Assembly (NCBI GenBank): GCA_025782575.1
Contig: JALGYY010000017.1
Span: 919,892-983,891 of the forward strand
Direction: 5' to 3'
Length of the DNA stretch: 64,000 bases
From: a bacterium
GTDB lineage: Bacteria; Orphanbacterota; Orphanbacteria; Orphanbacterales; Orphanbacteraceae
Program-made: the position numbers and the translations under genes
Shown: one piece after another, positions 8,382 to 15,842 of the stretch
Position numbering within the stretch: the first letter of the stretch is position 1
Layout of the letters: each line of letters opens with the position of its first letter
The notes under the pieces: generated by a model
The model's database searches: none
The model's input: only the letters and a program-made list of their open reading frames with translations
What the model was told of the DNA's origin: nothing

Positions 8382-10712
8382 TTAAAGCGGGAAGAACATC
8401 GGAATCAGGTAAACGAGTACCGCGAGCAGAACAATCGTAAGTGGCGTCCCGACTTTGAGATAGTCAGATACCTTGTACCCTCCCGCTCCCATGACGAGCA
8501 GATTGGCCTTGTGGCTGAAAGGGGTCATGAACGCGGCCGATGCAGCCAGGCTGATGCCCATCATGACCGGCATCGGGCTGATTCCCATCTGCTCCGCCGC
8601 CTGGAGCGCGACCGGAGTGAGTAGTACCACCGCGGGAGCGCCGTCGAGCGCCTGACTCAGCATGCTCGAAAGTAACACCAGTCCGGCCAGCACGGCATAT
8701 GGCCCGTAGGGACCCGCAATGGTTGTCACGCTCAGAGAGAGCAGGTGAGCCCCCCCCGTCCTTTCCATGGCGATCCCCACGGGGAGAATAGCGGCCACCA
8801 GGAAAATCGCCCGCCACTCGACCGCTCGATATGCTTCTTCCATTGTGATCGCACCAAAGAGCACCACGAAAGTAGCCGCGGTGAACGCCGCTACATGGAT
8901 CGGCTGCCAGCCGGTAACGACCATGGCGATCATGAGCAGCAAGCCGCCGACTGCGAACCACGCCTTGTTTTTTCGTCGTGGTTCCTGGGCTTGCGGAGAG
9001 AGTGTGATGAAATCGGGATCAGCGCCGAAGAGACGGATTTTGTTCCACGGCCCCTGAACGAGGAGGGCGTCACCGAATCGAAGTCGTCGTTTCGGAAGCC
9101 CTGTGTGAATCGGCTTCCCCTCCCGCCAGAGCGCGAGAACCTGCAGGCCGTACTTGTCAGCGAAACGGAGTCCGGCAATTGTCTTTCCGGCCGCATGGGA
9201 GCGGGGGGCCACAGTCGCCTCCACCATGCCCATATTGTCGGTCATGATGACCGATTCGCTGACGTCCTGTTCGAGCGTGACATTTCCGAGAGCGAGGATA
9301 CTTCGTATTTTGCTGGGCTCGCCTGCTACAAGAAGCTCGTCACCGGCGAGAATCGACTCCTCGGGATCGGTCGCCAGATGGGTTTCACCCCCCCGCATGA
9401 TGCCGGCAATCGTAAGTCCCACAAGCTCTGACATGCGGCTCTCCCCCACGGTCGCCCCGGCCAGGGGAGATCCTTCCGGCACGCGCAGAAGAAAAAGATG
9501 ATCCTCCAGATCCCGAAAGGTCGAGCGCCCTCTCTGGGAGACTTCGAAATCCCTTTCGAGAGCGATCGTGTCGAGCTGAGCCTGTGTTCCGATCGCGATG
9601 ATCTCATCCCCCGCCTGAAGCGGCCGCTCGGCAAGGTTCGTATCGATCAATTCACCATTACTTCGGATTCCCACGACGATCGCGCCGAACCGAACCCGGA
9701 ACCCGATCTGCCGGAGTGTCTTGTGAACCATTCCCGAGTCGGGGACGAGTTTAGCGGCGATCCCGCTCACTCGGGAACTCGCTCGCTCGAGAGTGGCCCG
9801 CGCCCCCTCCTCGATCTCCACTCCCCGCACGCGAAAAAGCTCGTTCAGCTCGCTGTAACGCCCCTTGACCAGCAGAACATCGCCGCCGAGCAGCACCGAA
9901 TTACCTGACGGGGCAAGCTGCTTTTTCTCATCTCTCACAATGCCGACGACCTGGACTCCAAGCGAACTGCCGAGCATGGTCTGGCCGAGCGTCTTGCCGT
10001 CCAGATCGGAGCCGAACGGAATGCGAATCGAGAAGAGATTCTGCTCAATCTGATACATGCGGGAGAGTTCCCGGTCGGGCGAAACCGACTTGCCGATGTC
10101 CGTATCAGGAAGGAACTTCCGACCCACCGTAATCATGAACAGGATCCCGCCTAAGAGAAGCACCGAACCGAGAGGGGTGAAGTCGAACAGACCGAACGAG
10201 GGGAGTCCCCGCTCGCGAAGCATTTCAGCAGCCAGAATATTCGGCGGCGTGCCGATGAGCGTGGTGGTTCCGCCGAGAATCGCACCGAAAGACAGGGGGA
10301 TAAACAGACGGGAAGGAGATACGCCTGTCTTTTTGGAGATGCTCGAAACGGCGGGAAGAAGGACCGCTGTAGCGGCGATGTTGTTCATGAATGCCGACAG
10401 AACTCCCGCCACCAGCATGATTGCGATGATGAGCGGCACTTCTTTGTTGCCGATGAACGTATGAACCCGGCCACCAATTATGTCCGCCACCCCCGTGTGC
10501 AGGAGTGCGCCGCTCACGAAGAATATCGAGAGCATGGTGATAACTGCGGCGCTCGAAAAACCGGTGAAGGCTTCACCGGGCGTGACAAATCCGGCGAGAG
10601 TAAAGATGACAAGACCGATAAACGCCGTCAAATCGACCGGCAGCTTTTCGGTGAAGAAGAGATAGGCCATCCCGAGCAGGATGGCAAAGAGGATACCGAT
10701 CTCGACCGTCAT
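8382..10712 (-). CDS. SLC13/DASS-type anion permease with central TrkA-C (RCK_C) domains
   Basis: A 776-residue transporter. The N-terminal membrane half (about residues 1-200) includes FVSGALLHTGVADIIG and LSFGAILGGTTTLIGTPPN, a signature of the CitMHS/SLC13 ion-transporter superfamily. Residues 200-570 are soluble and contain repeated TrkA-C-like modules, for example GDVLLVKGRYSELNELF and GDEIIAIGTQAQLD. The C-terminal membrane half holds SMLSQALDGAPAVVLLTPVA. Relatives carry sulfate, dicarboxylates or other anions and use the RCK_C modules for ligand control. The substrate cannot be assigned here, although the window is rich in sulfate-activation genes. It diverges from the second sigma gene. 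Confidence 0.88.
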   Translation of the reverse strand: MTVEIGILFAILLGMAYLFFTEKLPVDLTAFIGLVIFTLAGFVTPGEAFTGFSSAAVITMLSIFFVSGALLHTGVADIIGGRVHTFIGNKEVPLIIAIMLVAGVLSAFMNNIAATAVLLPAVSSISKKTGVSPSRLFIPLSFGAILGGTTTLIGTPPNILAAEMLRERGLPSFGLFDFTPLGSVLLLGGILFMITVGRKFLPDTDIGKSVSPDRELSRMYQIEQNLFSIRIPFGSDLDGKTLGQTMLGSSLGVQVVGIVRDEKKQLAPSGNSVLLGGDVLLVKGRYSELNELFRVRGVEIEEGARATLERASSRVSGIAAKLVPDSGMVHKTLRQIGFRVRFGAIVVGIRSNGELIDTNLAERPLQAGDEIIAIGTQAQLDTIALERDFEVSQRGRSTFRDLEDHLFLLRVPEGSPLAGATVGESRMSELVGLTIAGIMRGGETHLATDPEESILAGDELLVAGEPSKIRSILALGNVTLEQDVSESVIMTDNMGMVEATVAPRSHAAGKTIAGLRFADKYGLQVLALWREGKPIHTGLPKRRLRFGDALLVQGPWNKIRLFGADPDFITLSPQAQEPRRKNKAWFAVGGLLLMIAMVVTGWQPIHVAAFTAATFVVLFGAITMEEAYRAVEWRAIFLVAAILPVGIAMERTGGAHLLSLSVTTIAGPYGPYAVLAGLVLLSSMLSQALDGAPAVVLLTPVALQAAEQMGISPMPVMMGISLAASAAFMTPFSHKANLLVMGAGGYKVSDYLKVGTPLTIVLLAVLVYLIPMFFPL

Positions 10713-10718
10713 GCGGCC

Positions 10719-10724
10719 ATTGTA
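10719..10724 (-). promoter_or_regulatory. Candidate -10 box for a leaderless SLC13 transcript
   Basis: TACAAT on the minus strand lies six bases before the ATG at 10712, with no ribosome site between. The -35 region is not clear. Confidence 0.35.
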
Positions 10725-10863
10725 TCAGCGAGGGGGATGAGGAGCGAACAAAAGGTGGGAAGGGGGTGGCAAGATGAAGGGGGGACGCTCCGGTCGCCCG
10801 TTAATTTCAGCGAAGCGGCCCCAGGTCCCCCCCCGAATCTCTGTTGCAGACCGCAACCCATCC

Positions 10864-10872
10864 TGATACGAT
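10864..10872 (+). promoter_or_regulatory. Candidate extended -10 promoter of the second sigma operon
   Basis: TGATACGAT matches the extended -10 form (TGn followed by TACGAT). It ends nine bases before the GTG start at 10882. If used, the transcript would begin at or just before the start codon. Confidence 0.35.
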
Positions 10873-10881
10873 TCGTTCGAA

Positions 10882-11505
10882 GTGCATAAGCGACTTCCCC
10901 CCCATGAGTTAGATGAAAGGGAGAGCTTGAATTTTTCCAGTCCTGAATTTCTCGACCAGGTAAGAAAGAAGGATCCAGAAGCACTAACCGCCATCGTGAA
11001 GGCGTATGGAAAGCAGATCTTTCGGGCTTCCCTCGGCGCCGGCCTCCGGGAACAGGAAGCCGAAGAGGTGGTGCAGGAAACCTTCACGGCTTTTGTGCAG
11101 AATGTCTCCCGTTTCGAAGGGAGATCGCACATCCGCACATGGCTGTTCGGGATTCTATACAACAAGATCGCCGAGTCCCGGCGGAAGAAGAAGCGGGATC
11201 TCGCGAATGACTCGATCGATGATGTCTTTGAATCCCGATTCGATATGAACGGATCGTGGACACGGCCGCCGAGAGACGTGGAAGCGCTCTTCTCGGATTC
11301 GGAACTCCGCGATCAGATTGGTTCGTGCATGGAGGGACTCTCCGATAATCAAAAGAACGCCTTCATGCTTCGCGAAGTCGAGGGTTTCCCGAGTCCGGAA
11401 GTCTGCGAGATTTTAGGAGTAACGGCGACCAATCTCGGCGTCTTGATCTATCGGGCCCGGAACAACCTGAGAGAATGCCTGGAAGCGATGGGAGTAGGAA
11501 AGTAG
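10882..11505 (+). CDS. ECF-type RNA polymerase sigma factor
   Basis: A 207-residue sigma factor. Region 2 spans about residues 30-105, with EAEEVVQETFTAFVQNVSRF and HIRTWLFGILYNKIAE. Region 4 spans about residues 145-200, with LSDNQKNAFMLREVEGFPS and the helix-turn-helix SPEVCEILGVTATNLGVLIY. The GTG at 10882 would be leaderless. A TTG at 10927 preceded by AGGGAG is an equally plausible start and would remove 15 residues. It is followed two bases later by a zinc-finger protein that is probably its anti-sigma factor, and then by the DUF3179 gene, suggesting one operon. Confidence 0.93.
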   Translation: MHKRLPPHELDERESLNFSSPEFLDQVRKKDPEALTAIVKAYGKQIFRASLGAGLREQEAEEVVQETFTAFVQNVSRFEGRSHIRTWLFGILYNKIAESRRKKKRDLANDSIDDVFESRFDMNGSWTRPPRDVEALFSDSELRDQIGSCMEGLSDNQKNAFMLREVEGFPSPEVCEILGVTATNLGVLIYRARNNLRECLEAMGVGK

Positions 11506-11507
11506 CG

Positions 11508-11786
11508 ATGATGAACTGCCGCGAAGTGAGCCGCATGATCGCCGACGGATCGGCAGAGGGAGCGGGCTTTCTCGCCCGCATGCAGATCCGTTTCCATCAC
11601 CTGATGTGCGGTCATTGCAGAAGTTTCGCATCGCAGCTCCGTGCGGTCGGAACAGCTGCCCGGGCTCATATGGACAAACAGGAATCTTCGTCGACCGGGC
11701 AGGGCGGAATCGAAGATCGTGTAATCAAGAAAATCCTGGAGCAGGACGACTCCCCAGAGACAACTACAAAAGGCGGCAATTCATGA
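11508..11786 (+). CDS. zf-HC2-type zinc-finger protein, probable anti-sigma factor
   Basis: A 92-residue cytoplasmic protein. MNCREVSRMIADG followed by HHLMCGHCRSF gives the His-x3-Cys-x2-Cys zinc site of anti-sigma ZAS domains. There is no membrane segment, so it would sense a soluble signal, perhaps redox through the zinc thiolates. The start at 11508 is preceded by GGAGTAGGAA, which lies at the end of the sigma gene. Its TGA overlaps the ATG of the next gene (ATGA), coupling it to the DUF3179 protein. Confidence 0.8.
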   Translation: MMNCREVSRMIADGSAEGAGFLARMQIRFHHLMCGHCRSFASQLRAVGTAARAHMDKQESSSTGQGGIEDRVIKKILEQDDSPETTTKGGNS

Positions 11787-12829
11787 CAAAGAGACTGATC
11801 CTGATTTTACTCCTCTTCCCCGCTTTCACCGCGTGGGCCGATGAGCCTGAAGACGTCGAGTTGATCGACGGCGACCGGATCTATACCGTACTCGAATTCG
11901 ACGGAATTCCCGCGATCGATGATCCGGTTTTCGTGAGCGCGGCAGAAGCGGACTCGTTCCTGAATCCCGATGAGATGATGATCGGGGTTTCAATCGGCGA
12001 CGAGGCGCGGGCGTATTCCACCTGGCATCTCGACGGCCATGAAATCGTGAATGATGTGGTGGGAGGCACGCCGATCGCCGCTACATGGTGACCTCTCTGC
12101 TATACCGCCATCGTGTATGAGCGGACGGTAGCAGGCGAAGCGACCACATTCGGTGTGAGCGGCAAACTCTGGCGCAATTCTCTCATTATGTATGATCGAG
12201 CCACAAAGAGCCTCTGGAGTCACGTCCTGGGCGAGTGCCTGGACGGCGTGCGCCAGGGGGAAACTTTGACTGTTGTTCCCAGCTCCCAAACGACCTGGGC
12301 CGAGTGGAAGGCCGCATACCCCCACACGCTGGTATTACAGAAAGACGCCACAGAAATACAGGACGGCTCTCATTACGATCGCTACTTCACCGACCCGGAT
12401 CGCATGGGGATTCACGGATACGAGAATGATGACGTCCGTCTCGAAGGGAAAGATATCGTGATCGGCGTCCGGCAAGGGACGAGCAGGGCCGCCTATCCCC
12501 TGAAGAACCTGGAGACCCAGCCCCTCGTCCATGATACGATCGGTGATGTTCCGATTCTGGTGGTGTATTCGAGTGAGAGCCATTCGGCTTACCTGTTCGA
12601 CCGCCGCGCAGGAGATCGCGAGCTTCATTGGACGCCCGTTCCCGACACGAAAGGTCTTCGTCTGAAAGATGACGAAACCGGATCGATCTGGGACGGAACG
12701 CGAGGTGAGGCGATATCAGGCCCCCTCGCCGGAACACGCCTCGATCCTGTGACGTTTACGAAAGTCTTCTGGTTTGCGTGGAGCCAGTTCTTCCCGCAAA
12801 CATCGATCTGGAGCCCGGACCGAAATTGA
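11783..12829 (+). CDS. DUF3179 selenoprotein with in-frame UGA read as selenocysteine
   Basis: The frame opens with a signal peptide (RLILILLLFPAFTAWA) and runs 348 residues, with a single TGA at 12089-12091 (codon 103). Before it stands HEIVNDVVGGTPIAATW and after it PLCYTAIVYERTV. The DUF3179 family normally has Cys at that position (pattern Y/W-C-P-L-C), so the motif becomes U-P-L-C, a selenenylsulfide-type redox pair. The family signature FGVSGKLWRNSLIMYDR follows in the same frame. A hairpin suited to be a bacterial SECIS starts a few bases after the UGA. SelB/SelA/SelD/tRNA-Sec genes are not in this window. DUF3179 has no firmly known role; an exported thiol-redox activity is plausible. 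Pseudogene status is the alternative. Confidence 0.85.
12096..12135 (+). promoter_or_regulatory. Candidate bacterial SECIS hairpin
   Basis: Directly after the UGA, 12097-12102 (CTGCTA) pairs with 12129-12134 (TAGCAG). After a small internal loop, 12105-12111 (CCGCCAT) pairs with 12117-12124 (ATGAGCGG), leaving one bulged A at 12120 and a five-base apical loop CGTGT. Bacterial SECIS elements lie within about 40 bases after the UGA, with a short upper stem and a G among the first two apical-loop bases; here the second loop base is G. The pairing is seen in the sequence; binding by SelB is inferred. Confidence 0.6.
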
Positions 12830-14718
12830 GCAGCGCCCCCAAACCTTTCGTTGCGCCTGAAAAATCGATCGCGGAAGCGACACTGATCGCCGTCGGTCTC
12901 GGCCTCGCGATCGGCCTGGTCATGACCGCCGCGAATACCTATCTCGGGCTATACGCCGGAATGACCGTAAGCGCTTCGATTCCCGCCGCAGTCATCTCCA
13001 TGGGGATTCTGCGGGGCATATTGAAGCGGGGCACGATCCTCGAAAACAACATCGTGCAGACCATCGCTTCCGCAGGAGAGTCGGTCGCGGCCGGAATCAT
13101 CTTTACCGTGCCGGCGCTCGTGCTGACGGAAGCGTGGCATAAATTCCATTACTGGCCAGTCACTCTGATCGGCATGCTCGGCGGCCTGCTCGGCGTGCTC
13201 TTCATGATCCCACTTCGTCGAGCGCTCATCGTGGAAGAAGAGGAGCTGATCTACCCGGAGGGGCTCGCCTGTGCGGAAGTACTCGAAGCGGGAGAACGGG
13301 GGGGCACCGGCCTGAAGACCGTTTTCGGCGCGATGGGTCTCGGTATGCTCTTCAAGACGATGATCGGAGGTGTGGCGATCATCAAGGGGACAGTCGAGTG
13401 GGCCACTCGGGCGGGCAACACGATTCTTTATATGGGAAGCGACCTCTCCCCCGCTCTGCTGGGCGTCGGATTTATCGTCGGCCCCAATGTGGCGACTCTC
13501 GTCTTTCTCGGCGGCGCCATCGGCTGGCTGATCGCGATTCCCATCTATGTCGCATCGAGCGGATTGATCGGCGTCACCGACTATGTCGCCCATGCCGGTT
13601 CGATCTGGGATGCCCAGATCCGTTATATGGGTGTGGGGGCGATGGTGGTGGGTGGCCTCTGGTCAATCTGGTCGGTTCGCCATGGTATTCGGAAAGGGAT
13701 CCAGGGGGGGATCGGCGGTTACAAGGGCGAAACCGATGAGACGGGCCGGGCCATTCGAACAGAGAGAGACATGCCCATGAAGCAGCTCGGGCTCATGCTG
13801 GCGCTCATTCTGCCGGCCGTTTTCGGCCTCTACATTTACCTGGCCAATGGCGTAATAATCGGCCTGCTCGCCGGCCTCATCATGACAGTGACCGGTTTCT
13901 TCTTCGTTGCGGTATCAAGTTATATCGTCGGACTCGTCGGCAGCTCGAACAACCCCGTTTCGGGGATGACGATCTGCACAGTGCTGTTCGCTTCGGGCCT
14001 CTTGCTCCTGTGCGGGCTTACGGGAACGACCGGAATCATAGCTGTGCTCGGTATTGCCGGCGTAGTCTGCTGCGCCGCCTGTACGGCGGGTGACGTATCC
14101 CAGGATCTGAAGACCGGCTGCATGCTGGGTGCCACGCCTGTCAAGCAGCAGTGGACTCAAGTTATCGGCGTGATAGTGCCCGCATTTATCGTCGCGCCGA
14201 TTCTCATGGTGCTTCATCATTCGTACGGAATCGGCGATCAGCTCAGGGCGCCCCAGGCGACCCTATTCGCCAGCCTGACAAGCACCATGTTTAAGGGGGG
14301 AACGCTTCCCTGGGCCATGATCATTGCCGGTGCCGCGATCGGGATCGCCATTATTATCATCGATCTGATTCTGAAAAGCCGAGGCGCTTCTTTTCGCGCA
14401 CATGTCATGCCTGTGGCGGTCGGTATCTATCTGCCCCTTTCTTTATCTGTTCCCATTCTCGTGGGCGGGCTGGCCAGCTATTTCGTCGCGCGAGCTGTTC
14501 GTGGCGGCGGGGAAAAGGCCATAAGTAACGCACAAAGCAAGGGCGTACTCTTCTCTTCCGGGCTCGTTGCCGGGGAGGCGATCACCGGAGTGATTCTGGC
14601 GACGCTGATCTTCTTCAACGTCAATCTGCCGATCCAGGTGTTCGACAGCTCCGCTCTTTCCCTGATTCTGTTCGCTGCGATCGTCGCTATTCTCATCCGG
14701 GCTTCGAGAAGAAATTAG
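12826..14718 (+). CDS. OPT-family oligopeptide transporter
   Basis: A polytopic membrane protein of about 630 residues with at least 14 hydrophobic segments. Family features include AANTYLGLYAGMTVSASIPA near the N-terminus, the NIVQTIASAGESVAAG motif, LVGSSNNPVSGMTI in the middle, and DLKTGCMLGATPVKQQW in the C-terminal half. OPT proteins import oligopeptides or metal-chelate complexes with protons. The TTG at 12826 overlaps the TGA of the selenoprotein gene (TTGA) and gives the usual short family N-terminus (KPFVAPEKS). An in-frame GTG at 12778 is the alternative start. Confidence 0.93.
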   Translation: MSSAPKPFVAPEKSIAEATLIAVGLGLAIGLVMTAANTYLGLYAGMTVSASIPAAVISMGILRGILKRGTILENNIVQTIASAGESVAAGIIFTVPALVLTEAWHKFHYWPVTLIGMLGGLLGVLFMIPLRRALIVEEEELIYPEGLACAEVLEAGERGGTGLKTVFGAMGLGMLFKTMIGGVAIIKGTVEWATRAGNTILYMGSDLSPALLGVGFIVGPNVATLVFLGGAIGWLIAIPIYVASSGLIGVTDYVAHAGSIWDAQIRYMGVGAMVVGGLWSIWSVRHGIRKGIQGGIGGYKGETDETGRAIRTERDMPMKQLGLMLALILPAVFGLYIYLANGVIIGLLAGLIMTVTGFFFVAVSSYIVGLVGSSNNPVSGMTICTVLFASGLLLLCGLTGTTGIIAVLGIAGVVCCAACTAGDVSQDLKTGCMLGATPVKQQWTQVIGVIVPAFIVAPILMVLHHSYGIGDQLRAPQATLFASLTSTMFKGGTLPWAMIIAGAAIGIAIIIIDLILKSRGASFRAHVMPVAVGIYLPLSLSVPILVGGLASYFVARAVRGGGEKAISNAQSKGVLFSSGLVAGEAITGVILATLIFFNVNLPIQVFDSSALSLILFAAIVAILIRASRRN

Positions 14719-14719
14719 C

Positions 14720-14736
14720 GCGATCCGCGGGATCGC
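14720..14736 (+). terminator. Intrinsic terminator after the OPT gene
   Basis: A perfect 7-bp stem (GCGATCC / GGATCGC) with loop GCG begins two bases after the stop codon and is followed by the T-rich CTGTCTTTATT. Confidence 0.7.
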
Positions 14737-14759
14737 CTGTCTTTATTCCAGAGGGATGT

Positions 14760-15842
14760 ATGCAGATGTCCGACCACCGCTCCTGTTTCGTATCCATGTT
14801 TCTATTGCTGGCGGCGAGTCCCGGATTCGCCCAGGGCCCGCCGGTAGCGCCTGTCCGCCATGCTGAGGCGATCATTCATGATGTAACGAAAATGATCCAG
14901 CTCCCGGGGACCCTCGAGTCGCCGCGGACGAGTCTCGTGGCAAGTGAGGTTGCCGGAATCGTCATTGAGATGGCGGCTCGCGAGGGTACGGCGGTTACGA
15001 AGGGGGACATGCTGGTCCGGCTCAGCAGTTCCAATCTGGATCTGGAGCTTCGCGGTCTCGACGGGGAACTGAGAGAAGCTGCGGCGCGACTCGAAAGAGC
15101 ACGCAGCGCCTATGACCGTGCCAAGAACCTTCACAGCGAAAGCCTTCTGTCTGAGGACGAATATGATGAGGCACATGCCGAGCTGACAGCGTGGCAAGGA
15201 AGGGCTGACAAGCTCGAGGCACAGCTGGAACGGGTCAGGCTCGATCTGCGGCGGTGTCGTATTGTGGCTCCCTATGGGGGCGTTGTGGTATCCGAGTCGT
15301 GCGACCTCGGGGAGTGGATCAGTGTGGGCGAGCCGGTGATCGAACTGGTCGCTACAGACGAGCTTGATGTTCGTGTTGAAGTACCGGAACAGCACTTCAA
15401 TGGAATCAAGCGGGGATCGAACGCCCGCGTGACGATCGAGGCGATCCCGGGTTACGAAGTGCAGGGAACGGTCGACGCGCTCATCCCCCGAGCCGATCCC
15501 CGGGCGCGTACATTCCCGATCAAGATTCGCGTCCCGAACCCGGAGGGGCTCCTGAACGCCGGCATGCTAGGGAAGGCGTTTCTTCCTGTCGGCCGGACGA
15601 AAAAGATGCTCATCGTTCCTAAAGATGCGGTCGTCTCGCTCGGATTCGGCGTCTCCGTATTCATCATCTCCCCCGACAGCACAGTGGCGCAGGTCAGTAT
15701 AACGACGGGCGAAGGATACGGAGACTGGATCGTGGTGCAGGGTGATGTCCAGCCGGGCCAGCAGGTGGTAGTCCGCGGAAATGAACGGCTCCGCCCCGGC
15801 CAGAAAGTCTCGGGCGAGAGCCTGGATTACGATCTCCCGTGA
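14760..15842 (+). CDS. RND efflux periplasmic adaptor (HlyD/MFP family)
   Basis: A 360-residue membrane fusion protein. A signal peptide (SMFLLLAASPGFAQ) is followed by the lipoyl-like half LVASEVAGIVIEMAAREGTA and a short coiled-coil hairpin at about residues 95-150. The second lipoyl half (RIVAPYGGVVVSESCDLGEW) and the beta-barrel (IELVATDELDVRVEVPEQ) come next. It links the inner-membrane RND pump to an outer-membrane channel, which is not encoded in this window. Its stop overlaps the GTG of the pump gene by four bases (GTGA), so the two are coupled. Confidence 0.93.
   Translation: MQMSDHRSCFVSMFLLLAASPGFAQGPPVAPVRHAEAIIHDVTKMIQLPGTLESPRTSLVASEVAGIVIEMAAREGTAVTKGDMLVRLSSSNLDLELRGLDGELREAAARLERARSAYDRAKNLHSESLLSEDEYDEAHAELTAWQGRADKLEAQLERVRLDLRRCRIVAPYGGVVVSESCDLGEWISVGEPVIELVATDELDVRVEVPEQHFNGIKRGSNARVTIEAIPGYEVQGTVDALIPRADPRARTFPIKIRVPNPEGLLNAGMLGKAFLPVGRTKKMLIVPKDAVVSLGFGVSVFIISPDSTVAQVSITTGEGYGDWIVVQGDVQPGQQVVVRGNERLRPGQKVSGESLDYDLP

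Noticed and set aside
12113-12829. Independent short gene starting at the ATG after the UGA
   Set aside because: It would begin in the middle of the DUF3179 core, has no ribosome site, and is in the same frame as the upstream half; recoding explains it better.
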